NCBI GenBank assembly: GCA_902535565.1
Contig: CACAUH010000009.1
Span: 1 to 30,320, forward strand
DNA: 30,320 bases
Direction of reading: 5' to 3'
DNA from: an uncultured Bacteroidota bacterium
Lineage (GTDB): Bacteria > Bacteroidota > Bacteroidia > Flavobacteriales > UA16
Positions 14,273 through 21,951 of the stretch are shown one piece after another (within the stretch, counting starts at the first letter, position 1; the number at the start of each line of letters is the position of its first letter). The position numbers were made by a program, and so were the translations under genes. The notes under the pieces were generated by a model. It had not been told where the DNA came from. It worked only from the letters and a program-made list of their open reading frames with translations, and ran no database searches.

Positions 14273-15165
14273 TTGCACTTGTACTCAGCATCGCCGTTTC
14301 GACTCTACTTTTCAGTTGTTTTCGGCTGTTTTCGACGTACAAGGTTCGGCTGGAGGAAGCCGTCGTAATCAATTACATCGTAGCGTGTGGCCTGTCTCTT
14401 GCACTGGCCGGCCCGGGCCATGCGTTGGACAGGGTGACTGAGCCCAGCACCTTGGCGGGGGCACTCATGGGATTGGCCTTTCTCTACATGTTCAACAAAA
14501 TCGGTGAGTGCACGCAGCAGCTGGGACTTGGCGTTGTGGCCATCGCCACCAAGATGTCCATGGTGCTGCCGATGACCGTCTTCATGTTGTTGGATCCAAA
14601 GGACCCCTTCACATGGCAAAAGGCGACTGCGGTTCTTCTGGCTTTTCCAGCCGTGACTCTGGCCAGCAACCCTGGGAGAAATGCAAGCGGCGCTTCGGGT
14701 GCCGAATCGGCCGCCCGTCCTGCGTCGTCCTGGCGGCTTCCCGCCATTGTCTTCTTTGGATCGGGCCTAATCGACTTGGGCTTCGGTTGGTTTTCGTCCG
14801 ATGCGCACATGTCGAGCGATGCAGACCGACTGACCTTCGCCTCTGTTCCATTTGCCGTGGCCGCGCTCATTGGAATGTTGCGCTGGACGTTTGTTCCCAG
14901 CGCCAAACCCAGCCTCAACCGGGCCACCGTTCTGGGCGGGATCACATTGGGTGTCATCAATGTCGGCTCCCTCTTCTTTCTGCTCTCAGCATACCAAAGC
15001 ATGCCCCTGCCCCGGTCGGCCATCGTGCCCTCCAACAACCTCGGCATCGTCCTGGCAACCGCCGCTGCGGGCATTGTGTTTTTCAGTGAACGCCCCAATG
15101 GACGCAACGTGATCGGTTGGATTCTCGCGACCACTGCGCTTGTTCTCCTTCTCCTGCCGAGTTAA
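14269..15165 (+). CDS. EamA/DMT-family membrane transporter
   Basis: Inner-membrane protein of 298 residues with about ten hydrophobic spans in two halves, the layout of the drug/metabolite transporter (EamA) superfamily. Recognisable features are the helix with GVVAIATKMSMVLPM in the first half and the SAIVPSNNLGIVLATAAAGIVFFSE-like re-entrant helix in the second. Both are typical of this family, but the substrate cannot be read from sequence. I chose the ATG at 14269 because it overlaps the ribD stop as ATGA and begins directly with the first membrane span. An in-frame ATG at 14224 would add a non-hydrophobic 15-residue tail. Co-transcription with ribD is likely; vitamin export or uptake is only a guess. 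Confidence 0.8.
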   Translation: MIALVLSIAVSTLLFSCFRLFSTYKVRLEEAVVINYIVACGLSLALAGPGHALDRVTEPSTLAGALMGLAFLYMFNKIGECTQQLGLGVVAIATKMSMVLPMTVFMLLDPKDPFTWQKATAVLLAFPAVTLASNPGRNASGASGAESAARPASSWRLPAIVFFGSGLIDLGFGWFSSDAHMSSDADRLTFASVPFAVAALIGMLRWTFVPSAKPSLNRATVLGGITLGVINVGSLFFLLSAYQSMPLPRSAIVPSNNLGIVLATAAAGIVFFSERPNGRNVIGWILATTALVLLLLPS

Positions 15166-15171
15166 ATAGTA

Positions 15172-15179
15172 TACCGTTG
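15172..15179 (+). promoter_or_regulatory. Possible -7 promoter core for the SGNH lipoprotein gene
   Basis: TACCGTTG differs from TAnnTTTG at one fixed base and lies 9 bases before the GTG start at 15189, just past the permease stop. No clear -33 TTG was found. Confidence 0.3.
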
Positions 15180-15188
15180 ATTTCCCCT

Positions 15189-15944
15189 GTGAATTGCCGC
15201 CTCCTTTTTCTCGCTGTCACGCTCTGCCTGGTTGCCTGTGTGATTCCGTCTGACGCTGAACCTCTGCCCGCTCAAGTGCTGCCCTCCAATGCGCCTAGTG
15301 ACACCACCACAAACGTTCTCACCAGCGCTCCCGATACAGTTCGTTATCTGGCCTTAGGTGACAGCTACACCATTGGTGAAAGCGTGCCTGATGAAGGAGA
15401 TTGGCCCAACCAGCTTCTGGATTCACTCTCCATCCGAATGGCGGAAACCCATTTTGAGTCAGCGGACATTCTGGCCACCACAGGCTGGACGACGTCCAAC
15501 CTGAGCCACGCCATGGACCAGCAACAAATCGACACCGCCACCTATGATTTGGTCTCGCTGCTCATCGGGGTCAACAACCAGTACCAGAACCTGTCCCTTG
15601 AAGCCTATGAAATCGAATTCGCAGCGCTTTTGGATCGGTCAGTGGGCTTGGCGGGCGGGAATGCAGACCGGGTGTTTGTTGTCAGCATACCCGATTACGG
15701 CTACACACCATTTGGTCAACCCAACCAAATGGCCATTTCACAGGACCTCATGCTCTTCAATTCGGCCTGCTCAGTGCTGACGGCCAACGCCGGCATTTCC
15801 CACTACAGCATCACGGGCATCAGCCAACAATGGCCATCGGCGGACAACTGGGTCGCGCAGGATGGACTCCACCCAAGTCAAAACCAGTATGCTGCATGGG
15901 TGGCTTCATTCGCCGGAGCGGTCGAAATGCAACTCCGAGATTGA
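15189..15944 (+). CDS. SGNH/GDSL-family hydrolase, predicted lipoprotein
   Basis: Predicted exported esterase/lipase-type hydrolase of 251 residues. SGNH blocks are visible: block I LALGDSY with nucleophile S59, block III GVNN (G127, N129), and block V DGLHPS with D225 and H228. With the GTG start at 15189 the N-terminus is a short hydrophobic leader ending in the lipobox LVAC (C17), which argues for a lipid-anchored envelope protein. Alternatives are TTG at 15177 or ATG at 15117; the latter would overlap the permease gene by 49 bases and add a charged tail before the leader. The substrate is unknown; SGNH enzymes act on lipids, acetylated sugars or thioesters. Confidence 0.82.
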   Translation: MNCRLLFLAVTLCLVACVIPSDAEPLPAQVLPSNAPSDTTTNVLTSAPDTVRYLALGDSYTIGESVPDEGDWPNQLLDSLSIRMAETHFESADILATTGWTTSNLSHAMDQQQIDTATYDLVSLLIGVNNQYQNLSLEAYEIEFAALLDRSVGLAGGNADRVFVVSIPDYGYTPFGQPNQMAISQDLMLFNSACSVLTANAGISHYSITGISQQWPSADNWVAQDGLHPSQNQYAAWVASFAGAVEMQLRD

Positions 15945-15947
15945 GGG

Positions 15948-16718
15948 TTAAGGCAGTTCGATGACCGCTCCCGTGGCGCCGGGCAAAATGTGAATGTCCC
16001 GCTGTGCTCCAGGACCCAGCAAGTGAACATCTCCAGCCCCAGCAAGCTCCAAAAAGAGATAGCCCTCCGGACGAAGTTTCATCTCGCCCACACCGCCGTG
16101 GTGGGCCAGCACCTGTTGCGCATTGAGCGCTGTGGCATCCACATCTCCAAATCCGGCCCGAAACGTTGAGAACCGCACAGCCTCCCCTTCCACCGTGGCA
16201 TGTCCGATGCCGTTGGGCAGCCGCAAGCGGAGGCTGTCTCCTTGGAATTGGAGGTGCAGGTTTCCAGACATCTCATCGCCCTCGACATTCAGGCTACTGC
16301 CAACCCATGGTCCCTCCATGATAAAGTCGGCTTGAGATTCGAGAAGCACCCACGACGGGGCCATGCCCGTTAAATCCACCCGGGGAATGGCGTCCATGCG
16401 TCTGGCCCATGCGCAGCGGTTGAGATCTTCAATGTAGAGGATGTCTCCATCCTCGACGATGGAAAGCCCAGCCAATGTGCCTTCCCAAGCGTGGCGAGCG
16501 ACCCGAGGCAAGGAGTCTCCCGGCCACCAGTGCACCTCGATGCGATCCCGCACCACAAGCTGGTCTGGAGACAACCCCAAGGCCATCTCATCAGATGCAC
16601 TGGCACCGAGTGGAGTCGCACACCCCGCCCTGTCTGGAGCGCAACCTCCCCATCCGATCAAGGCCGCGACAGCCACAGTCCAGACTGCGCTACAACAAGG
16701 GGCAGTCCACCTATTCAT
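15948..16718 (-). CDS. GIN-domain (DUF2807-like) predicted lipoprotein
   Basis: A 256-residue envelope protein of the putative auto-transporter-adhesin head GIN type, common in Bacteroidota. The N-terminal leader ends near C26 (WGGC), consistent with lipidation. The rest is repetitive beta structure with short strand-turn units such as LNVEGDEMSGNLHLQFQGDSL and a GAGDVHLLGPG-like end, the pattern of a right-handed beta-solenoid. The ATG ending at 16718 overlaps the mazG stop (ATGA), so translation is probably coupled to mazG; an upstream ATG ending at 16748 would lie within mazG. The stop lies 3 bases from the convergent SGNH gene. Its function is unknown. Confidence 0.7.
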   Translation of the reverse strand: MNRWTAPCCSAVWTVAVAALIGWGGCAPDRAGCATPLGASASDEMALGLSPDQLVVRDRIEVHWWPGDSLPRVARHAWEGTLAGLSIVEDGDILYIEDLNRCAWARRMDAIPRVDLTGMAPSWVLLESQADFIMEGPWVGSSLNVEGDEMSGNLHLQFQGDSLRLRLPNGIGHATVEGEAVRFSTFRAGFGDVDATALNAQQVLAHHGGVGEMKLRPEGYLFLELAGAGDVHLLGPGAQRDIHILPGATGAVIELP

Positions 16719-17554
16719 TGACCCAAAGCAACCTTGGCGGCATCCCAATGCCGGTCCATTTCCTCAAGCGGCATGTTCCCAAGATCAAGTCCTTCATCTG
16801 CAATTCTCCTCTCCATTTCTTGAAATCGCGCTTTGAATCTGCGGTTGGTCCGCTCTAGCGCCTCATCCGGATTCACATCGAGAAACCTCGCGTAGTTGAT
16901 CAGGGAGAAGAGGACGTCTCCAAATTCGTCAGCGATACGGTCGCTTTTTTTATTGACCTCCACCTGAAGCTCCGCGAGTTCTTCCTGCACCTTGGCCCAC
17001 ACCTGACCGGCATGGTCCCAATCAAAGCCAACGCCGCGTACCTTCTCCTGAATCCGTTGGGCCTTGACCAATGAAGGAAGGCCCGATGGGACCCCCTGCA
17101 ATACACTCTGCCTTTCCTCCCCTTTTTCCTTCAGCTTAATCTTCTCCCAATTGGCTTTGACCTGATCCTCCGTGGCCGCCTCCACATCACCATATATATG
17201 CGGATGGCGGTTCACAAGCTTGTCGCAAATGCCGTGAAGGACATCACCGGCATCAAACACCCCTGCCTCGGAACCCAAGCGGCTGTAGAACACCATATGC
17301 AGCATCAGGTCTCCCACCTCCTTCCCCACTTCTTCGAGGTTGCCCTCGAGGATGGCCTCCCCCAGTTCGTAGGTCTCCTCAATCGTAAGGTGACGCAACG
17401 TTTCGAAGGTCTGCTTCTTATCCCATGGGCACCCCTCTCTCAGGTCATCCATGATGTCGAGCAGCCGACCAAAGGCGGCGAGCTTCTCTTCCCGGGTGTG
17501 CGCACCGCAGGGCGTGGGCAATTCAGGACGGTCGATGGCATCGTTGTGCGGCAT
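16715..17554 (-). CDS. mazG: Nucleoside triphosphate pyrophosphohydrolase MazG
   Basis: Cytosolic enzyme that hydrolyses (d)NTPs to monophosphate and PPi, a nucleotide-pool cleaning function. The 279 residues contain two tandem MazG domains. The first has CPWDKKQT (42-49) and the metal site E59-E60-xx-E63 ... E79-xx-D82. The second has EELAELQVEV and DEFGDVLFSLINYARF. Both metal-binding helix pairs look intact. An exact TAATTTTG promoter core ends 4 bases before the ATG. A possible start in another frame (ATG ending at 17558) is not used. It is divergent from the PagL-like gene with a shared inverted repeat at the two starts, and it is followed by the overlapping GIN-domain lipoprotein gene. 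Confidence 0.95.
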   Translation of the reverse strand: MPHNDAIDRPELPTPCGAHTREEKLAAFGRLLDIMDDLREGCPWDKKQTFETLRHLTIEETYELGEAILEGNLEEVGKEVGDLMLHMVFYSRLGSEAGVFDAGDVLHGICDKLVNRHPHIYGDVEAATEDQVKANWEKIKLKEKGEERQSVLQGVPSGLPSLVKAQRIQEKVRGVGFDWDHAGQVWAKVQEELAELQVEVNKKSDRIADEFGDVLFSLINYARFLDVNPDEALERTNRRFKARFQEMERRIADEGLDLGNMPLEEMDRHWDAAKVALGQ

Positions 17555-17558
17555 GCAT

Positions 17559-17566
17559 CAAAATTA
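17559..17566 (-). promoter_or_regulatory. -7 promoter core for mazG
   Basis: TAATTTTG on the minus strand is an exact TAnnTTTG match, 4 bases from the mazG ATG. At that spacing transcription would begin at or next to the start codon, implying a leaderless mRNA. Confidence 0.55.
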
Positions 17567-17570
17567 AGGT

Positions 17571-17578
17571 CACCTTTG
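17571..17578 (+). promoter_or_regulatory. -7 promoter core for the PagL-like gene
   Basis: CACCTTTG matches TAnnTTTG at five of six fixed bases and ends exactly 4 bases before the ATG at 17583, mirroring the mazG side. A TTG lies 24 bases upstream (17544-17546), slightly beyond the usual -33 spacing. Confidence 0.4.
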
Positions 17579-17582
17579 ATGC

Positions 17583-18668
17583 ATGTGCAGACAGCACGAC
17601 CGCTCCCTCTTTTGGCACCTCCAAGGTGGACTGATTTTAGTCAGTTTGCTCTGCACGTCGCTGTCCTGTGGGGCTCAATATGACATCGCGGCAAGTGAGG
17701 ATCGCTGGGAATGTGCAGTCGGCGGTGGTTTTCTGGTACCCCATCGGGCGGCCATTCGCTCCATGTTGGAGGGCCATGCACTTTTGGTCCAATTGAATTG
17801 GACAACACCCGCCAAAGGGTCATGGGGGCTGAGCCGAAATGATGCGCGATGGGGAGCCACTGCGCGCATTGGCAGCACGGGATCCCCCACATTTCTCGGA
17901 ATGCAAGCGGCCCTTCTCGGCGTTACCGATCTCCGACTCGTTGCGTCATGGCGATTCCGCCTTGGCGCCGGCCTTGGCTGGACCCAGAAGACATGGGGGG
18001 CGAACACGGCCCACGAGCGACAGCGTGTGGTCATCGGTTCCCCGTTTAATGTTGCTGTACAACTCGGGCTTCACCGGCCTGGGCGGTCCGATGCCAGTGC
18101 AAATTGGCACCAGCGAATCGGCTTTCACTGGACTTTTGACCATCAGAGCAATGCATCCTTTACCCAACCCAACCTGGGGACCAACATGGCCTGTATGGCG
18201 GCGTCCATCCCCTTCAAAGGAAAGTGTGCGACACCGACTCAGCGCCAGCAAGACCCCAACTTTACCTCCATTCTGCCCGATCTACCCATTCTGGAATTTC
18301 GGTTTCACACTGCCATGGGCAGAAGACAAGCTGCCCCGCTATCCTCCCGAGAAACCATCGCTGAAACTGGGCTCGATATGTATTTCGGTCGGGGACTCCG
18401 AACCGGCTTGATTTTGGGTTCACACATGTTCTGGAGACCAGAAGACAATGGCCTGGGAATTCATGGCGGATTTCAGTTGCGTTTCACAAAAGTGAAAATC
18501 GACCTCATTCATGGCCGCTACACATCGCGTTGGCAGGATGAGGAACCGCACTACAACCGTGTCGTGATTCACGCACATTGGCGCGGCCGATGGTGGTTCA
18601 ACTTGGGGCTACTGACTCATGGATTCAGAGCCCATCACCCATTGCTCGGCATCGGCTTTGTTCCATGA
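17583..18668 (+). CDS. PagL-like acyloxyacyl hydrolase / outer-membrane beta-barrel
   Basis: A 361-residue exported protein with an N-terminal hydrophobic leader ending near a CGAQ site around residue 32. The early HRAAIRSMLEGHALLVQLNW motif and alternating aromatic/Gly-rich strands (LRLVASWRFRLGAGLGW, GGFQLRFTKVKIDLIHGRYT, WWFNLGLLTHGF) resemble the Bacteroidota proteins labelled acyloxyacyl hydrolase or lipid A 3-O-deacylase-related. Those sit in the outer membrane and are thought to trim lipid A acyl chains. The family call rests on pattern memory, and I did not identify a firm His-Ser catalytic pair. It is otherwise a generic outer-membrane barrel. It is divergent from mazG and convergent with the beta-helix protein gene. 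Confidence 0.55.
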   Translation: MCRQHDRSLFWHLQGGLILVSLLCTSLSCGAQYDIAASEDRWECAVGGGFLVPHRAAIRSMLEGHALLVQLNWTTPAKGSWGLSRNDARWGATARIGSTGSPTFLGMQAALLGVTDLRLVASWRFRLGAGLGWTQKTWGANTAHERQRVVIGSPFNVAVQLGLHRPGRSDASANWHQRIGFHWTFDHQSNASFTQPNLGTNMACMAASIPFKGKCATPTQRQQDPNFTSILPDLPILEFRFHTAMGRRQAAPLSSRETIAETGLDMYFGRGLRTGLILGSHMFWRPEDNGLGIHGGFQLRFTKVKIDLIHGRYTSRWQDEEPHYNRVVIHAHWRGRWWFNLGLLTHGFRAHHPLLGIGFVP

Positions 18669-18711
18669 TGAAGCCAATGGTGAACCAACAGGAATACTGA
18701 GCAATCCGATA

Positions 18712-20445
18712 TCAGCTGCCACAGGTTGCTCCAAAGAGCGACAGAACCTCGAGAAGATCGTTGACTCCTGTGGTACCGTCACCGTCTACATCCGTTAAGC
18801 AGCTTGAACTGCCGGCAAATCCGGTGCAACTTCCATCATCCCTGACCGCAGCAGGGTCATAATTGGCCGCCTCTTCATAGATGCAGCCGGCACAGGCGTC
18901 AATGTCACATGACCCATCGTCCACATTGGCTTCAGCATTGTAGTTGCATGCGAAACCATAGGTGCAACCGGGAATGTCGCCTGGATAAAAGACACCCAGT
19001 TGATCCAGATAGCATCCGGCCAACCAATTTGATCCTCCCGGCTCGAAGGCCCCCACATAGTCCACCGGGTCAAAAAACGTCCCTACGGGTTGGTGCATGG
19101 CCGGGACGCTGTCCTCCACAGTGGGAAACGGATCGACACCAGACGTAATAAATCCAGCCAAGGCTTCAAAAGCATCATCCAGCCCAAGGTTAGACCCCGT
19201 GTTGTTGTTGGCCTCGAAATGAGACTGAATCTGATCATTTCCATTCCACACCGGGCCTTCGTAGAGAATCATGGTGTCGAGTGCCAGCGAATCGCCGATG
19301 TTCCAGAATCGGTTGTTGTGGATTTCGAGCTCGCCAAACAGAAAGAGCTCATATGCATCACATGGATCGTGATCTTCAAAGTCAATGCCGAATCCGAAAT
19401 TCTGAAAGATGCCGTTGTAGAGCCTTCCTCCCCCTCCGTTGTGCCAGCGAATGGCATCTGCCTCAGAGTGACCGAGAGATGTGAAATTGGCAATTTGCGG
19501 ATTGGTGTAGGGCAGAAAACTCAGCGTTACGTTCTGGAATTCGAAGTCGTCTCCTTCAAAATCCCACGCGATTGATCCCTCAGGAGATTCCTGATCAAGG
19601 AGCGAAAAGAAGAACTGCATATCGCCCACCCAGCCCTGGTCGTATTCCAAGTTTTCCTCTGTAGAAAAGGCAACCGCCACATACTTCAAATTGGCTGCTC
19701 CACCCATGATCTGGAGTCCATCATCCAGCGTGGACACAATCTCAATGTGTTCTAGAATAGTGGATGAACCGACTCCATTCAGGCTGAGGCCATTGGTCTC
19801 ATCACCATTGATGACATTCTGAAAATTGACCGGCGGGTTGGGCATCTCACTGCCTCCATGGCGGATCGAGATGTGGCGCAAAACACCGCTAGATTCTGCA
19901 TTGTCGACGAAATCGTTGTCGCCATCCCCATTGGTATCGATCGCACCATACACATCACGCGCTTGTCCAGTCGCGTCCAAGATGCCTTCGGCCAAATCGT
20001 CCCCGTCATAGGTATTGAGCTCGCCGTGACCATTGAGAATCACACCACCCCAGAGTCCATGAGTATTGTAAGGGGTAGAACCGTTCATGGGGTCCCCTTC
20101 ATAGGTAAAGACAATGGGGCATTCTGCCGTGCCATCCGCGATGATTTGTCCTCCGCGAGCCACAATCAAGCAACTTGCGGACTCGCCTTGCCCGGGCTTG
20201 GCTTGAATTACCGTGCCTGGGTCCACCGTCAGGACGTCACCAGAATTGACATACACAAAGCCGTTAAGCACGTAAGTGGAGTCGCAGGTGAGTGTCCTCG
20301 TTCCCACGCCATTACCTCCATTGTCAGTGAGATCAACCACGATTCGGTCCGAAAAAGTGGGACAACCACATTCCTGGGCTTGAACCAGTTGGGAGGCAAA
20401 TAGGCACAGGGCAACCAATGTGCCGACATGGATCGATGGCTTCAT
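18712..20445 (-). CDS. Secreted beta-helix protein with Cys-rich repeats and dockerin-like C-terminus
   Basis: A 577-residue exported protein. I chose the ATG ending at 20445 because it gives a compact signal peptide ending LVQAQ; an ATG ending at 20499 only adds a leader-less tail and lies upstream of the promoter core. The main body (about 40-480) contains LTVDPGTVIQAKPG, GLWGGVILNGHGELN, GVLRHISIRHGG and GLSLNGVGSSTILEHIEIV. This is the pattern of a widespread marine-bacterial family of predicted right-handed beta-helix surface proteins of unknown function. Two Cys-rich GCT-x-ACNY-DDGSC units follow, the same type as in the giant protein. The last ~30 residues, DVDGDGTTGVNDLLEVLSLFG flanked by Cys, resemble one EF-hand/dockerin half. 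No typical T9SS C-terminal signal is obvious. Confidence 0.8.
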   Translation of the reverse strand: MKPSIHVGTLVALCLFASQLVQAQECGCPTFSDRIVVDLTDNGGNGVGTRTLTCDSTYVLNGFVYVNSGDVLTVDPGTVIQAKPGQGESASCLIVARGGQIIADGTAECPIVFTYEGDPMNGSTPYNTHGLWGGVILNGHGELNTYDGDDLAEGILDATGQARDVYGAIDTNGDGDNDFVDNAESSGVLRHISIRHGGSEMPNPPVNFQNVINGDETNGLSLNGVGSSTILEHIEIVSTLDDGLQIMGGAANLKYVAVAFSTEENLEYDQGWVGDMQFFFSLLDQESPEGSIAWDFEGDDFEFQNVTLSFLPYTNPQIANFTSLGHSEADAIRWHNGGGGRLYNGIFQNFGFGIDFEDHDPCDAYELFLFGELEIHNNRFWNIGDSLALDTMILYEGPVWNGNDQIQSHFEANNNTGSNLGLDDAFEALAGFITSGVDPFPTVEDSVPAMHQPVGTFFDPVDYVGAFEPGGSNWLAGCYLDQLGVFYPGDIPGCTYGFACNYNAEANVDDGSCDIDACAGCIYEEAANYDPAAVRDDGSCTGFAGSSSCLTDVDGDGTTGVNDLLEVLSLFGATCGS

Positions 20446-20474
20446 GAAGATTTTAGTCAACAGAGACAAGAAGT

Positions 20475-20482
20475 CAAATATA
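20475..20482 (-). promoter_or_regulatory. -7 promoter core for the beta-helix protein gene
   Basis: TATATTTG on the minus strand is an exact TAnnTTTG match, 29 bases before the ATG. A TTG lies only 14 bases upstream of it, shorter than usual -33 spacing, so only the core is supported. Confidence 0.5.
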
Positions 20483-20607
20483 CACATTATTTCGACCAAT
20501 CATCACCTTTTCCAAACGAAACTGCCTATTACTTCCACAAGCATCTTCATTTGCACACTTTCCTCGAAGACCAAATCCGAAGCAACCTGAGCGTGCCGAG
20601 TTGGGTC

Positions 20608-20615
20608 TACCTTTG
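20608..20615 (+). promoter_or_regulatory. -7 promoter core for the NqrM-like gene
   Basis: TACCTTTG is an exact consensus match ending 4 bases before the ATG at 20620. The context GGTCTACCTTTG is shared with ffh, and CTACCTTTG also precedes nqrA. Confidence 0.55.
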
Positions 20616-20619
20616 AAAC

Positions 20620-20832
20620 ATGTCCTATGTGACCTTTTACCTCACCATCGGGCTTCTTGCTCTTGGTTTTGCGGGAATTGCAATCAAAATTCTGGTCAAG
20701 AAAGACGGAGAATTTGCAGGCACATGTTCCAGCAACAACCCACTGCTCGACAATGATGACGGGTCTTGCTCGATCTGTGGTGCCAGTAAAGCTGAGCGTT
20801 GTCGGCAAGATGAACTTCCTAAAAGCGCTTGA
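20620..20832 (+). CDS. Small membrane Cys protein, candidate NQR maturation factor NqrM
   Basis: A 70-residue protein with one N-terminal membrane span (about 4-24), a basic stretch (KILVKK), then FAGTC36 and three more cysteines at C50, C53 and C61. The family-level comparison is with NqrM (DUF539), a short single-span protein with four conserved Cys. NqrM is required in Vibrio to assemble the iron centre held between NqrD and NqrE, and also has a Gly-Ser/Thr-Cys soon after the membrane span. Here the gene sits next to apbE and nqrF, pointing toward them, with its stop directly abutting the apbE stop. The NqrM assignment is inferred from topology, Cys count and location; sequence identity to the Vibrio protein appears low. 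Confidence 0.6.
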   Translation: MSYVTFYLTIGLLALGFAGIAIKILVKKDGEFAGTCSSNNPLLDNDDGSCSICGASKAERCRQDELPKSA

Positions 20833-21951
20833 TTACAGGGGACTCGAAACCGCCTTAAATCCTGCGCTCTCCCAGATACGGTAGCCTCCAGTTCCGTCAT
20901 CGGACATCAACAAGACATCGATTCCAAGTTCAGGGTAGACATCAAGAAATGCCCTTGTCTGGGCTTCGCCCAACACCATAAATGCTGTGGCCAAAGCATC
21001 TGCATACGCAGCGGTTGGTGCCATCACTGTCGCGCTGAGCAGTCCATTTTCCACTGGCCAACCAGAGGCAGGGTCGATGGTGTGGCTGTATCGCCGTCCA
21101 TCCTGCTCGTAAAATTTCCGGTAGCTCCCGCTCGTACAAATTGCCCGGTCTTGAACCTCTACAACGGTTTCCAATACTCGGTCAGAACTGCTGGACCCCA
21201 CAACGGGACGGTCCACTGCGATTCTCCAAGGGCGCCCCTTGTCATTGACCCCTCTGCACACCACTTCCCCTCCCAATTCAACCATGGCATTGCGAATGCC
21301 CCTTTCTCGAAGCACTTCGAGCAAAAGGTCCACGGTGTAGCCTTGAGCCACTGCATTGAAATCAATGGCTGCTCGGCCATCTCCCTTTCGAACCCAAGTG
21401 GCCACGTACCGGTTGTCTTCCTCTTCCTCATTCATATCGAACCGGTCCGAATACAGACCAGTAAACGCCAATACACTGTCTACGTCCGCCGAAGAGACCA
21501 CCCCGCGCTTGGACAGGCCGAAGCCCCACAACTCCACAAGGGGTTTGACCGTTGGATCAAATGCCCCACGCGTAAGCTCATGCAGCTCAGTGGACAACGC
21601 CCAAAGGGGTCCAATGATCTGGTTGCTGTCTGCGAAGCCAAACAGGGAATCCGTTCGATCCCACGCGTTGATTTGGTTGATCGTGCTCTCGGGGCGCCAG
21701 AGGTTGACTTCTCGGTCCACCACCTCCAGCAGGTCTTCGAAGACACGGTCTGAAAGGCGGTCAACGGACAGGTATTTGATGCTGTAGGTGGTGCCTTGTG
21801 CCTCACCCTGATGCACCTGAACCTCTGCATCGCTAGGGCCCGAAGAATGCCCCGTATCGCCGCATCCGTCAACGAGCATCGCCATTGCCACAAATGGGAC
21901 CGCCAGCACATGGCTGGCGGTTTTCCTTGAGATACTTCCAATGCGCATCAT
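20833..21951 (-). CDS. apbE: FAD:protein FMN transferase ApbE
   Basis: Attaches FMN covalently to Thr residues of target proteins such as NqrB and NqrC, using FAD as donor and acting on the outer face of the membrane. The 372 residues begin with a leader containing C30 (VDGC), which suggests a lipoprotein, although Asp at -2 is unusual for a lipobox. Family signatures: E-L-W-G-F-G (about 140-145), [14 protein letters not shown] (195-208), ELGGEV (225-230), TSGSYRKFY (273-281), [12 protein letters not shown] (289-300), and [14 protein letters not shown] (315-328) with the Mg2+-site aspartate D318. The start overlaps the nqrF stop (ATGATG), and it is the last gene of the nqr operon, beside its likely substrates. 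Confidence 0.95.
   Translation of the reverse strand: MMRIGSISRKTASHVLAVPFVAMAMLVDGCGDTGHSSGPSDAEVQVHQGEAQGTTYSIKYLSVDRLSDRVFEDLLEVVDREVNLWRPESTINQINAWDRTDSLFGFADSNQIIGPLWALSTELHELTRGAFDPTVKPLVELWGFGLSKRGVVSSADVDSVLAFTGLYSDRFDMNEEEEDNRYVATWVRKGDGRAAIDFNAVAQGYTVDLLLEVLRERGIRNAMVELGGEVVCRGVNDKGRPWRIAVDRPVVGSSSSDRVLETVVEVQDRAICTSGSYRKFYEQDGRRYSHTIDPASGWPVENGLLSATVMAPTAAYADALATAFMVLGEAQTRAFLDVYPELGIDVLLMSDDGTGGYRIWESAGFKAVSSPL

Larger units (their letters stand above)
17552..17585. repeat. Perfect 11-bp inverted repeat holding both divergent start codons
   Basis: CATGCATCAAA (17552-17562) and its exact complement TTTGATGCATG (17575-17585) flank a 12-base spacer. The outermost three bases of each arm are the ATG of mazG (minus) and of the PagL-like gene (plus). 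It could be an operator for a dimeric regulator or the by-product of two identical promoter/start regions. Confidence 0.85.
20446..20619. other. Intergenic region between divergent beta-helix and NqrM-like genes
   Basis: 174 bases, the longest gene-free stretch in the window. It holds the two oppositely facing promoter cores listed separately. I see no hairpin terminator, RNA gene or riboswitch in the remainder. Confidence 0.6.

Noticed and set aside
15117..15188. ATG at 15117 as the start of the SGNH hydrolase
   Set aside because: It would overlap the permease gene by 49 bases and place a non-hydrophobic tail in front of a complete lipoprotein leader.
18712..18810. Cellulosome-type dockerin
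   Set aside because: Only one EF-hand-like half is visible and no cohesin is seen in the window. Similar ends occur in marine Bacteroidota proteins that are not cellulosomal.
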